Source of the DNA: JACMLD01 sp039915085
GTDB taxonomy: Bacteria > Bacteroidota > Bacteroidia > Chitinophagales > Chitinophagaceae
Reading direction: 5' to 3'
DNA: 64,000 bases
Assembly: GCA_039915085.1 (NCBI GenBank)
Contig: JBDSOC010000172.1
Coordinates: 1 to 64,000 of the forward strand
Positions within the stretch are counted from its first letter, which is position 1; each line of letters opens with the position of its first letter. Shown one piece after another: positions 1 through 8,956 of the stretch. Both the position numbers and the translations under genes were made by a program. The notes under the pieces are model-generated. The model was not told the origin of the DNA. It was given only the letters and a program-made list of their open reading frames with translations, and searched no databases.

Positions 1-806
1 ATAAAGTAATACTTGCTGCCCAGGCAAGGTTTGCTGCCAAAAAAGCAAGGGAACTTATTCAGCGCAAAAGTGTGTTAAGTGGTGGCGGTTTACCCGGCAA
101 ACTGGCCGACTGCTCAGAACGTGACCCCGAGCGCTGCGAAATATACCTTGTTGAGGGGGATTCTGCGGGCGGTACAGCCAAGCAGGGACGCGACCGTAGT
201 TTCCAGGCTATTTTGCCACTTCGTGGTAAAATTCTGAACGTAGAGAAGGCTATGGAGCACCGGATTTACGAGAATGAGGAAATCAGGAACATGTATACTG
301 CACTGGGTGTTACAGTAGGTACCCCGGATGATCCAAAAGCATTGAATATTGTAAAACTCCGCTACCATAAGCTTATCATCATGACCGATGCCGATGTGGA
401 CGGGAGTCATATCGCTACCCTGATACTCACCTTTATTTACCGGTATATGAAAGAGTTGGTAGAACAGGGTTATGTATTTATCGCTCAACCCCCTCTTTAC
501 CTGGTAAAGAAAGGCAAAGAGCAGGAATACGCCTGGAGTGATGAACAGCGGAAGTTACTGGTAGAAAGGTTTGCCAACGGAAAGGAAGACAGCGTGAATA
601 TTCAGCGCTATAAAGGATTGGGAGAAATGAATGCCGATCAGTTATGGGAGACAACTATGAATCCCGCAACCAGGACGTTGAAACGTGTAACTATAGAAAG
701 CGCTACCGAGGCAGACAGGGTATTTAGTATGCTGATGGGCGATGAAGTGGCTCCCAGAAGAGAATTTATAGAGTCCCATGCCAAATACGCAAGGGTTGAT
801 GTTTAA
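1..806 (+). CDS. gyrB: DNA gyrase subunit B, C-terminal part (5' end outside window)
   Basis: This is the ATPase subunit of the type II topoisomerase that supercoils DNA. The frame is open from base 3, so the true start lies upstream. The visible part holds the TOPRIM domain with EGDSAGG and QGRDR near its start, and the metal-binding DADVDGSHI around residue 125 of the visible protein. The C-terminal QRYKGLGEMN motif of GyrB/ParE follows. The roughly 165-residue insertion of E. coli GyrB is absent. GyrB and ParE share these motifs; IYLVEGDSAGG and the overall reading favour GyrB. Confidence 0.95.
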   Translation, partial: KVILAAQARFAAKKARELIQRKSVLSGGGLPGKLADCSERDPERCEIYLVEGDSAGGTAKQGRDRSFQAILPLRGKILNVEKAMEHRIYENEEIRNMYTALGVTVGTPDDPKALNIVKLRYHKLIIMTDADVDGSHIATLILTFIYRYMKELVEQGYVFIAQPPLYLVKKGKEQEYAWSDEQRKLLVERFANGKEDSVNIQRYKGLGEMNADQLWETTMNPATRTLKRVTIESATEADRVFSMLMGDEVAPRREFIESHAKYARVDV

Positions 807-955
807 TGAGTTACGCAAACTAAATCCCTAAAACTTGGCCTCTTAAGCAGGTTGGCAGGCTATTTGAAATATTCTGATTACCTTTAAACTCAGTTTGCGG
901 GTAAGCCGCCGCTTACTCCATTCTTGATTTACTAACCATTTAAAATAATTTAATT

Positions 956-1165
956 ATGTCTGAAGAAGTTACATTAACCGCCTACAACGTAAAAACAAAA
1001 GAAAAAGGCGTTAAAATTCTTGATGCCGTGATTACCAAAACCGCCAAAGGCGCTTATATGGCACAGGGAAATGATGGCAAAGGAAACAAACTCACTACCT
1101 TATTGGGAGCAGAAAAAGCATTGGCAGCTATAAAAGCAGGTATTGCCAAACAAGGCTGGGAATAA
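956..1165 (+). CDS. Small conserved hypothetical protein (69 aa)
   Basis: This lysine-rich soluble protein has no signal peptide or membrane segment. It begins MSEEVTLTAYNVKTKEKG and ends with an alanine/lysine-rich helix (GAEKALAAIKAGIAKQGWE). The start ATG follows an AT-rich stretch and a strong terminator closes the unit, so it reads as an independent, probably well expressed gene. I do not know its function; small proteins of this kind are found in Bacteroidota. Confidence 0.75.
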   Translation: MSEEVTLTAYNVKTKEKGVKILDAVITKTAKGAYMAQGNDGKGNKLTTLLGAEKALAAIKAGIAKQGWE

Positions 1166-1242
1166 TTGCCACAAAAGTGGACCTCATATTGTTATCCCGG
1201 TAAGGTTGGATAATATAGATTGGTTGCCCAAAAAATAAATTA

Positions 1243-1279
1243 AAGCCCCGCTGTTAAAACCAGCGGGGCTTATTTTTTC
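1243..1279 (+). terminator. Rho-independent terminator
   Basis: An 11-bp perfect stem (AAGCCCCGCTG / CAGCGGGGCTT) with a 7-nt loop is followed by ATTTTTTCT. It ends the transcript of the 69-aa gene. Confidence 0.92.
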
Positions 1280-1319
1280 TCAGGCACGGACAGATGCTAA
1301 TCTATACTAGTTTAAACAA

Positions 1320-1382
1320 CCGGTCTGACGTCCTCGTCTGACCGCATTTGAACCACCCCGTCAGATGAGGACGTCAGACGGG
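1320..1382. repeat. Pair of REP-like hairpins in inverted orientation
   Basis: Two hairpin-forming units (1321-1344 and 1358-1381) are near-perfect inverted copies of each other and each has a GAGGAC loop on one strand. A third related unit lies at 21767-21790. Together the pair could form a long cruciform just downstream of the DUF1501 gene, so it may also act as its 3' structure. Confidence 0.75.
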
Positions 1383-1392
1383 CTTGTGTAAG

Positions 1393-2592
1393 TCAGATAA
1401 AATTCAGGTAGGCGGATTTTTTTCCCAGTATTTTCTCATCATCTGCTTTCAGCCATTTATTTAAAACCGTGGCATAAACATCTTTAAAATCTACACTGTG
1501 TTTTAAATCGCCGTCCTGTAAATCTGCCAGGTTAGGCATTTGGTTTAAAACGCCTTTTTGCTGCAGCCCCCCGCTTACAAAAAACATATTGTTGGCGGTA
1601 CCGTGGTCAGTTCCACCGCTGGCATTCTGTGTTACCCTCCGGCCAAATTCAGAAAAAGTCATCAGCATTAAGTCCTGGAAACGGTTATTGGTTTTAAGAT
1701 CAGCCACAAAAGCCTTAATGGCATCGTTCATTTCTGTAAATAATCTTTTCTGCTGTCCTTCCTGGCCAACATGGGTATCAAAACTTCCCAGCGAAACATA
1801 ATATACTTTAGTGCTGATATCAGAAAAAACAAGCGAAGCAATGGTTTTAAGGCTTTGTCCCAAACCAGTAGTTGGGTATTGCGCCGTGGTAGGCCGCAAT
1901 TTGCTTTGTTCAAAAATATAATCAGCACTGCTAAGCGTATCAGCCATTGTTTTATACAAATAGTCTACCGGTTGCTCCCCTGCTTCATCTATATGTTGAG
2001 CCAGCACGTCTTTAAAATATTTTTCATGGCTGGTATTATACAATCTTTTAGGATCGCGCATGGCGATGCCGTTCATTTTTTCACCCTTTAAGGAAAGACT
2101 CAGCACATCATCAATTTCCAGCGCCTGAACAGGTTTGTCACATCCGCTGCACTGGGCATCCAGGTAGCGGCCCAGCCAGCCATTGGTTATATATTCATTG
2201 CTTTTACTGGCGCTTTGCCATATATCCATGCTCCTGAAATGAGACCGGTCAGGATTGGGATAGCCCACACCATTCATAATCCCGAGGCTGCCATCATCAT
2301 ATAAATCTTTGAATGCGGTTAATGCGGGGTTTAGTCCCACTTCATCTGTTAGCAGCAAAGCTTCTTCTTTTTTAATACCCAGTTTTGGCCTGGCATTGTA
2401 GTAAAGATCGTTTCGTACAGGTATCACCGTATTTAAGCCATCGTTACCACCGCTTAGCTGCAGTACCACCAGCACTTTATTACCCGGTGGTACCAAACGC
2501 GGCGTTTCAAAAGCCTTTATAAACTTTGGCAAAAACATAGAAGCTGTTGCCAGTGAGCCAAGCTGTATGAATTGTTTACGTTTGATAACCAT
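1393..2592 (-). CDS. DUF1501 domain-containing protein
   Basis: This exported protein of the DUF1501 family is related to the alkaline phosphatase/sulfatase fold. The N-terminus (MVIKRKQFIQLGSLATASM) is signal-like, of the kind seen on Tat-type DUF1501 proteins but without a clear twin arginine. Family features include VVLQLSGGNDGLNTVIP, NPDRSHFRSMDIWQSA, SLGSFDTH and FGRRVTQNASGGTDHGTA. It lies 117 bp downstream of a DUF1800 gene on the same strand. DUF1501 and DUF1800 genes are regularly paired in many phyla; the biochemical role of the pair is not established. Confidence 0.9.
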   Translation of the reverse strand: MVIKRKQFIQLGSLATASMFLPKFIKAFETPRLVPPGNKVLVVLQLSGGNDGLNTVIPVRNDLYYNARPKLGIKKEEALLLTDEVGLNPALTAFKDLYDDGSLGIMNGVGYPNPDRSHFRSMDIWQSASKSNEYITNGWLGRYLDAQCSGCDKPVQALEIDDVLSLSLKGEKMNGIAMRDPKRLYNTSHEKYFKDVLAQHIDEAGEQPVDYLYKTMADTLSSADYIFEQSKLRPTTAQYPTTGLGQSLKTIASLVFSDISTKVYYVSLGSFDTHVGQEGQQKRLFTEMNDAIKAFVADLKTNNRFQDLMLMTFSEFGRRVTQNASGGTDHGTANNMFFVSGGLQQKGVLNQMPNLADLQDGDLKHSVDFKDVYATVLNKWLKADDEKILGKKSAYLNFI

Positions 2593-2709
2593 AAGTAAAA
2601 AAATTTTGATTTGCTGATTTTGTGATTTTGCCGGGACTTTACAACCAAAGAAACCTCAAAACCGATAATTTGTAATTCGCTTATTTGTCACATTCATCAC
2701 ATTTTCACA

Positions 2710-4197
2710 CTAGCACATTTGATACTCCGGCGTACTCATCAATTGTATGGTAACAGTCTTTATAAAACTTTCCCTGCTTCCGGCATCCACATAATTTTTC
2801 AGTGTGTCAGCGCTTACGGCGCTTTTTGTTTGCAGCAATATTTTTGAAATAGACGACACCAGGTTTTCCCTGGTTACCGGCTCATATTGTTTTATATAAT
2901 TATTCCAGTTGATGGTAGCCATTATTTGCTGACCCTTTCCATTGTTCTTTTTGCCTGCCGGGGGCACCGTATTATTGTCATCAGCGCCAGCTGCATCTTT
3001 GTCTTTCATACCCATCATCTGGTCATCATCATCTTTTGGTTTCATTTTAAAAACATCCCCGGCATAAATGAGTTCTGGTATGCGCAGCCGCATCATCAGC
3101 GTAGAACTGTCTATCCAGTTTTTGCCGCCGGGCCATCCTGCAACATTGGGCGGATAAAAAAGTATCTGGCCCAACAAACGTTGTAATAACAATTGTGAAG
3201 CCTCATTATCTATCTGCATGGGCAGCATTTTCCTGATACCTACAATTAATTCTACCGGTGATTTTATTTTTGCCCCAATATTCTTTTCACTATAGAACCA
3301 ATCGCTGGTAAAAATATCCGTCATCAATTTTTCAATATCATAATTGTGCTGGTAAAAACGGGCAGACAGCCATTCTATTTTCTCCTGATCTGCATCGGCA
3401 TTTACAAAGTAGCGGTAGATCTTTTGCGTAATAAAACGGGCGGTTTGCTTTTGATCCAATAAAATTTTTAAAATATCATCGCCATTAAAATTGCCTGTTT
3501 TACCCAAAAAAGTTTTTTCATCATCATCATGCTGCCTGTCACGGAAAACAAATTCTCCATTAAAAGATGCGCCCCAGCCGGTAAATGCCCTGGCACTTTC
3601 TTTAATATCGTTCTCTGTGTAGTTGCCGCGCCCCAGGGTAAACAGTTCCATTACTTCACGGGCAAAATTTTCATTGGGATGACCTTTACGGTTCTGGTTA
3701 TTGTTAAGAAAATTGATCATGGAAGCGCTCTTGCTCACCTCCTTTAATAGATCGCCAAAATTGCCCAGTGCATTGGTACGGATAATATCCAGCATTTTTT
3801 GCTGATAGAAAATATTCACCGTTCTTGAAGCAAAATGGCCATGCCAGAAAAGACTCATTTTTTCGCGTAGTTGTTGCTGGCTGTTTATCATTTGCCCCAA
3901 CCAGGCAAGGTTTAAATCCTTTAGCCCATCTCTCGATTTTATGCGCAGCGTTTTTTTTTGATCAGCAGTAAGCTCCTTTTTTTGCATACCGCCATTTTCT
4001 TCCATCCTCATAATCAGCTGTTTCAGATCATTGTCTGCCACATCAATATAAGCAGGTGTTTTATGAGAGGCCGCCAGCAAATTTTTATAGATCGATGCCT
4101 GCGTTGCGGAAGCAATCAAAGGCAGATCTTCCGGAGACGGACCAAAGCCCGCCCGCCACAATAAATGAAGGTTTTTCTGTTGACTGGAAACACCCAT
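2710..4197 (-). CDS. DUF1800 domain-containing protein
   Basis: A 495-aa DUF1800 family protein. Recognisable parts are LLWRAGFGPSPEDL at the N-terminus, MSLFWHGHFASR, ENFAREVMELFTLGRGNYTENDI and FYPPNVAGWPGG. A low-complexity Asp/Met/Lys-rich insert (around residues 385-425, DDDDQMMGMKDKDAAG) interrupts the C-terminal half. It is the upstream partner of the DUF1501 gene. No signal peptide is obvious from this start. Function is unknown beyond the association with DUF1501. Confidence 0.9.
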   Translation of the reverse strand: MGVSSQQKNLHLLWRAGFGPSPEDLPLIASATQASIYKNLLAASHKTPAYIDVADNDLKQLIMRMEENGGMQKKELTADQKKTLRIKSRDGLKDLNLAWLGQMINSQQQLREKMSLFWHGHFASRTVNIFYQQKMLDIIRTNALGNFGDLLKEVSKSASMINFLNNNQNRKGHPNENFAREVMELFTLGRGNYTENDIKESARAFTGWGASFNGEFVFRDRQHDDDEKTFLGKTGNFNGDDILKILLDQKQTARFITQKIYRYFVNADADQEKIEWLSARFYQHNYDIEKLMTDIFTSDWFYSEKNIGAKIKSPVELIVGIRKMLPMQIDNEASQLLLQRLLGQILFYPPNVAGWPGGKNWIDSSTLMMRLRIPELIYAGDVFKMKPKDDDDQMMGMKDKDAAGADDNNTVPPAGKKNNGKGQQIMATINWNNYIKQYEPVTRENLVSSISKILLQTKSAVSADTLKNYVDAGSRESFIKTVTIQLMSTPEYQMC

Positions 4198-4325
4198 GCG
4201 CTATATTTTGAGTTGAAAAAGATAAGACTTGATTATAAACGCAGGGTTTAAATTAAAAGTCTTTAATCGGGTCTATTAACAAAGTTGGATAAGAGATTAA
4301 AGCCATAAGACTTGAATCCCGCAGG

Positions 4326-4342
4326 CACGGGTAAAATCCGTG
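4326..4342. repeat. Short hairpin between divergent genes
   Basis: CACGG-N7-CCGTG lies in the space between the DUF1800 gene and porZ. No promoter motif could be assigned with confidence here. Confidence 0.35.
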
Positions 4343-4429
4343 TTATCATTTTAAAACCTTCCGGACTTATTATACCGGTAAATTTAATTACAGCACCAGT
4401 AGCCCCCTGATCCTGTAACTTTGAGCCTG

Positions 4430-6724
4430 ATGCAAAAATGGCCGATCCTCTTTTATTTTTTTCTGTGCTTCAGCCTTGTTTTAAAAGCGCAATTGCAACC
4501 AATTGGCCAATGGAGAGAACATCTTTCTTATAACCAGGCTATACAGGTGACGGCAGCCAAAGAAGCTGTCTTTTGTGCTACCCCTTATGCATTGTTCAGT
4601 GTTGATATAGCGGATAATACCATAGAACGCTATAGTAAAATAAATGGGTTGCATGAAACAGGTATTCAGTGCATTCAATGGGACGCAGCAGCAGAAAAAT
4701 TGGTAGTGGCTTATAACAACAGTAATGTTGATATACTGGATGGTGGTAAAATTTATAATATTGATGCCATCAAGAAAAAAAATATTGTGGGTGATAAAAC
4801 CATTTACCATATTTTCTGCTATCAAAACATGGCTTACCTGTGCAGCGGGTTGGGTATAATAGCCGTTGATGAAAACAGGTACGAAGTAAAAGACACTTAT
4901 ATCATTGGGGCTACAGGCAATGCTGTAAAAATAAATGGCCTTACTGCTGATGGAGGATTTTTTTATGCGGCTACAGAGGAAGGATTGAAACGTGCCCCAA
5001 TAAGTAACGTGAACCTGGCTGATTATAGAAATTGGCAATTACTTAGTGGCAGTAATGGTTTGTCGCAGGGGGCCTGCAGCAATGTATTGACTGTTCAAAA
5101 TAAAATAATAGCCCAAACGAGTGATTCTTTGTTTGTGCTAAATGGCAGTACCTGGAGTTTATTATATGCAGACACCTGGCACATCAACAATATTACTACT
5201 ACGGAAGACCGTTTATTGCTGAGTGAGCAAAAAACAGGCGCCGCAAGAGTGCTGGTAATGACCAATACTGCCATCGTAGAAAAAACCATTGCCCAGAACA
5301 ATATACTGTTATCTCCGGCGCAGGCCATCACTGTACAAAACACCGTTTGGGTAGCAGACAGCACAACCGGCCTGCTTGCTTACAGTAATGCCACCGCACT
5401 AAGGTACCAACCCAATTCTCCTTATTCAACAGCCACCGGGGAAATGACAGTAAAAGATGGTGCGTTGTGGGCAGCATCGGGCACAGTTACAACTGGCTGG
5501 TCTAACACTTTTTCTAAAAAAGGACTTTATCGTTTCAGTAATGATGAATGGACAAACTTTACAAAAGAAAGTATTCCTGCGTTAGACAGCCTTTATGATA
5601 TTATAACGGTGGCGGTTGACCCAAAAGATAATACCGCATGGGCAGGATCTTTTGGCGGCGGATTATTACACCTGACAACAGATAAAACGATACAGGTTTT
5701 TAAACAGGGTTCGCCGCTGGCGCCTTCTTTTGGTAATATCAATAATTATTTTGTAGCCGGGCTTGCTTTCGACAATGAAAATAATTTATGGATAGCCGAC
5801 TATGGCGCAGTGCAGAATATTGCCGTAAAAAAAGCAGATGGCAGCTGGAACAAATTCTTTACTCCGTTCGCATTAAACAATTATGCCGTTACACAAATTG
5901 TAACTGATAATTTTAAACAAAAATGGATTGTATCACCAGGTAATGGCCTGGTATGTTTTAATACCGGGCAAACAATAGATAATACAGGAGATGATAAATG
6001 GAAATTATTTACTGCGGGTAAGGGTTCTGGCAACCTGCCCAGTAATAATGTGTTGTGCATTGCGAAAGACAAGAATAGTTTTATATGGGCAGGTACCAGT
6101 AAAGGCGTTGGCGTTATACAATGCCCGCAGGATATATTTAGTACACAAGGGTGCGATGCGGTATTACCCATTGTGCAACAGGATAATTTTGCCGGTTATC
6201 TTTTTGGAGATGAGCGGGTGCAAACCATTGCAGTAGATGGCGGGAATCGCAAATGGGCGGGCACAAAAAATGGCGTGTGGTTAATAAGTCCGGATGGCGA
6301 TAAAATTATTTATCGCTTTACTGAAGAAAACAGCCCCTTACTGGATAACGATGTAGAAAAAATTGCCATTGACGGCAAAACAGGTGAAGTTTTTTTTGCC
6401 ACTGCTAAAGGCATTTGTTCATTCAGGAGCACCGCCACCGAAGGAAGTGTTGAAAATTCTAATGTATTGGTATTTCCCAACCCCGTACCGCCTGGTTATA
6501 CCGGTACAATTGCTATACGCGGCCTGGTTGATAATGCCATTGTAAAAATTACAGAGCTGGATGGCAGGTTGGTTTATCAAACAAAGGCGCTGGGTGGACA
6601 GGCCATATGGAACGGGAAAAATTATAAAGGAGGCAGCGTTGCAACCGGTGTCTATTTAGTATTGGTAAGCGATGATACCAGGACACAAAAAATAGCCGCA
6701 AAAATTATCTTTATCAGTAAATAG
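4430..6724 (+). CDS. porZ: PorZ-like type IX secretion system protein
   Basis: This is a probable component of the T9SS attachment complex, which processes cargo and attaches it to the cell surface. A signal peptide (MQKWPILFYFFLCFSLVLKAQ) precedes GQWREHLSYNQAIQV, the usual PorZ opening. Repeated beta-propeller units of the regulator-propeller type follow (for example WIADYGAVQNIA, FIWAGTSKGVG and KWAGTKNGVWLI). A type A sorting-like C-terminal domain starts at VFPNPVPPGYTG, near residue 685. I chose ATG 4430 over an in-frame TTG at 4421 because it begins the signal peptide directly. recO follows 60 bp downstream, an arrangement I recall as common in Bacteroidota. Confidence 0.85.
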   Translation: MQKWPILFYFFLCFSLVLKAQLQPIGQWREHLSYNQAIQVTAAKEAVFCATPYALFSVDIADNTIERYSKINGLHETGIQCIQWDAAAEKLVVAYNNSNVDILDGGKIYNIDAIKKKNIVGDKTIYHIFCYQNMAYLCSGLGIIAVDENRYEVKDTYIIGATGNAVKINGLTADGGFFYAATEEGLKRAPISNVNLADYRNWQLLSGSNGLSQGACSNVLTVQNKIIAQTSDSLFVLNGSTWSLLYADTWHINNITTTEDRLLLSEQKTGAARVLVMTNTAIVEKTIAQNNILLSPAQAITVQNTVWVADSTTGLLAYSNATALRYQPNSPYSTATGEMTVKDGALWAASGTVTTGWSNTFSKKGLYRFSNDEWTNFTKESIPALDSLYDIITVAVDPKDNTAWAGSFGGGLLHLTTDKTIQVFKQGSPLAPSFGNINNYFVAGLAFDNENNLWIADYGAVQNIAVKKADGSWNKFFTPFALNNYAVTQIVTDNFKQKWIVSPGNGLVCFNTGQTIDNTGDDKWKLFTAGKGSGNLPSNNVLCIAKDKNSFIWAGTSKGVGVIQCPQDIFSTQGCDAVLPIVQQDNFAGYLFGDERVQTIAVDGGNRKWAGTKNGVWLISPDGDKIIYRFTEENSPLLDNDVEKIAIDGKTGEVFFATAKGICSFRSTATEGSVENSNVLVFPNPVPPGYTGTIAIRGLVDNAIVKITELDGRLVYQTKALGGQAIWNGKNYKGGSVATGVYLVLVSDDTRTQKIAAKIIFISK

Positions 6725-6784
6725 CAATATGAAGATTGAATTACCTAAATCTGTTATCTGGGCAGAAAACGAACCCCTAAGTTA

Positions 6785-7528
6785 ATGGCAAGTGTACACA
6801 AAACAAAAGGCATAGTACTGCGCACGGTTAAATACGGTGAAACAAGTATCATTTCAGCCATTTATACTGAGCTTTTTGGTTTACAGTCTTACCTCGTAAA
6901 TGGTGTAAGAACATCTTCTAAAAAGGGGCCCGGCAAAGCCAGCTTATTTCAACCCGGCGCCATACTGGATTTAATTGTCTATCACAATGATTTAAAAAAT
7001 CTGCAACGCATAAAAGAATTTAAATGGGGCTATTTATATAAACATATTTTTTCTGATATTTTTAAAAATGCAGTTGCTTTGTTTATGGTTGAATTGTTAT
7101 CTAAAACAATCAAGCAGCCGGAACAAAACACAGATCTCTTTCATTTTATTGAAGATGCTTTTCTTCATCTTGATGAAAGCAGTCAAAACGTAGTTGCCAA
7201 TTTTCCACTTTTCTTTTCTTTGCACCTGGCTACTATATATGGATTCCGGCTTTCAGACGAGTATACAGCTCAAAATAATTATCTCGATTTACAGGAAGGA
7301 GAGTTTGTACATGAACAACCTGTACACCCTTATTTTTTAGCTGAACCGCACAGCTATACCACTTCACAATTGCTGAAGACCATGCAACCACATGAGTTAA
7401 GCGCTATTCAACTTAACCAGGAAGCCCGCAGGATATTAATGATTGCGTATCAGCAATTTTATGCATTGCATATACATGATTTTGGCACTATGAAAACATT
7501 ACCGGTGCTGCAGGAGGTGCTAAGCTGA
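6785..7528 (+). CDS. recO: DNA repair protein RecO
   Basis: RecO anneals ssDNA and loads RecA together with RecR, which is encoded at 23193-23813 here. The N-terminal OB fold is visible in KTKGIVLRTVKYGETSIISAIYTELFGLQSYLVNGVR, shown here only as a reference stretch at residues 7-43. The remaining part is the helical domain, ending in MKTLPVLQEVL. Length (247 aa) is normal. No zinc-finger cysteines are present, as in many Bacteroidota RecO proteins. Confidence 0.92.
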   Translation: MASVHKTKGIVLRTVKYGETSIISAIYTELFGLQSYLVNGVRTSSKKGPGKASLFQPGAILDLIVYHNDLKNLQRIKEFKWGYLYKHIFSDIFKNAVALFMVELLSKTIKQPEQNTDLFHFIEDAFLHLDESSQNVVANFPLFFSLHLATIYGFRLSDEYTAQNNYLDLQEGEFVHEQPVHPYFLAEPHSYTTSQLLKTMQPHELSAIQLNQEARRILMIAYQQFYALHIHDFGTMKTLPVLQEVLS

Positions 7529-7533
7529 TTTCA

Positions 7534-7552
7534 GTTGGTGGTGAACACCAAC
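7534..7552. terminator. Hairpin between convergent genes
   Basis: GTTGGTG-GTGAA-CACCAAC is a perfect 7-bp stem between the 3' ends of recO and the amidohydrolase gene. It lacks a long T-run, so its role as a bidirectional terminator is an inference. Confidence 0.5.
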
Positions 7553-7582
7553 AACGGCATCCATTCACGTAAACTAGCCTGC

Positions 7583-8752
7583 TCACAATACCCTTACCGA
7601 AGAACCTAAATCATTTGCCAGCAGCGTTACCCCTGGCCGTTTGCCTTTTTCAAAACTTCCTAATTCATTATCCCATTGCAGTGCCTTTGCACCATTGCTG
7701 GTGGCCCATTGCAATATTGTTTCAAGCGCCAGTGCGGGAAAATGCTGATGAATAGTTTGTATTTCTTTTGCAATGCTCAGTTGCCAGTTGCTGCTATAAC
7801 TATCGGTACCCAACACGATATGACACCCACTATCAATAAATTTTTCTGCTTCTGGTAATTTATTTTCTATATACAGGTTGGCATTGGGACATAAACAATA
7901 AACAAGTGTTAATCCATTTTCTTTTGCATAGTCATTGGCAAATGCAATATCCTCCTGCGGCATATAAGTATTGTGGATTAGAAAAATAGTTTGGCCATTT
8001 TTAAAATATGGCAGGTAAGATTGCAGACTGCTTTTACCCGTAACCGGAAATGGAGAAGACTCCACGCCAAATATTTTAAACAGTTTTAAATAATCGCCAC
8101 CGCCTGTTTTATAGAGTTCGTCTTCTGCAGGATGTTCCTGGTTATGGATTGAAATAATTTGATTGGCAGTAGCCGCATTCAGCAATTCAAAAGTTTTCGG
8201 GCTGATACTGTAAGGTGCATGTGGTGTTAATACATTCCGGTTGGGTGCAAACAAAACAGCTTTATGCGCATGCAGAACTGTTTCATAGTGCGCCATATTT
8301 TCTATTGCCTTCGCGTCAGTAAAACTCAGCACTTCAATAAAATTTTGCCATCGCATGTTGCTTCCGCTTTTAATTCTTACGGCATCGGCAGTATTGCAAA
8401 TATCTCCTGCCGCTGCAATACCGTTTTCATACATTTCCTGTTCAGCTTTTTCAATCTCCTGTTGTACCAGTTCAGCCGCAAAACCTCTTTTAGTAACCAC
8501 ACTGCATAAAAATTCCACCAGTCCGGTATGTGGTGGAATTACATTTTTTAAATGGCTCAGTTCAAGGTGGCAATGGCAATTGATCAGGCCAGGGGTTAAG
8601 ATTCCATCCAATTTTTCAATATCATCACCCGCTTCATCCATAGAAACGAGGCCTTCAACGGTTCCATCCGGTTTTGTAATAAGTACCTGCTCTTCGTTTA
8701 GAAATGTATAGCCGTTAAATAGTTGATTTGGCCTGAATTTTCTGAATCCCAT
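7583..8752 (-). CDS. Amidohydrolase family protein (TRZ/ATZ/cytosine deaminase-like)
   Basis: A metal-dependent hydrolase of the amidohydrolase superfamily. Motifs along the chain are GLINCHCHLELSH (metal-binding HxH, near residue 58), LTPHAPYSISP, SIHNQEHP, FLIHNTY, and VLGTDSYSSN (catalytic Asp, near residue 317). Such enzymes deaminate nucleobase-like or nucleoside-like substrates. An aminofutalosine deaminase role in the futalosine menaquinone route is possible, but nothing in the neighbourhood proves it. Confidence 0.82.
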   Translation of the reverse strand: MGFRKFRPNQLFNGYTFLNEEQVLITKPDGTVEGLVSMDEAGDDIEKLDGILTPGLINCHCHLELSHLKNVIPPHTGLVEFLCSVVTKRGFAAELVQQEIEKAEQEMYENGIAAAGDICNTADAVRIKSGSNMRWQNFIEVLSFTDAKAIENMAHYETVLHAHKAVLFAPNRNVLTPHAPYSISPKTFELLNAATANQIISIHNQEHPAEDELYKTGGGDYLKLFKIFGVESSPFPVTGKSSLQSYLPYFKNGQTIFLIHNTYMPQEDIAFANDYAKENGLTLVYCLCPNANLYIENKLPEAEKFIDSGCHIVLGTDSYSSNWQLSIAKEIQTIHQHFPALALETILQWATSNGAKALQWDNELGSFEKGKRPGVTLLANDLGSSVRVL

Positions 8753-8849
8753 ATCCTACAATTATAAGCCGCGAAGGTAAATACTACAGCATTTCATTTT
8801 CCGGTTGTTTTTCCCCTATCCTTGAAAAGAAGGCCCCGCGATGAGGTTG

Positions 8850-8882
8850 TTTGGTTAAAATGCTTCTGATGGTTTAATTTTG
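8850..8882 (+). promoter_or_regulatory. Bacteroidota-type promoter for prfA
   Basis: TTTG, a 21-nt spacer and TAATTTTG match the -33/-7 consensus of the phylum. The predicted start lies about 70 nt upstream of the prfA ATG. Confidence 0.65.
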
Positions 8883-8956
8883 CCGCTTCATAAAAGTTAA
8901 ATAAGCCGGGACAGCCAACGGGAAACAAAACTTTCCTACAGGTAAAAAAAATACAC

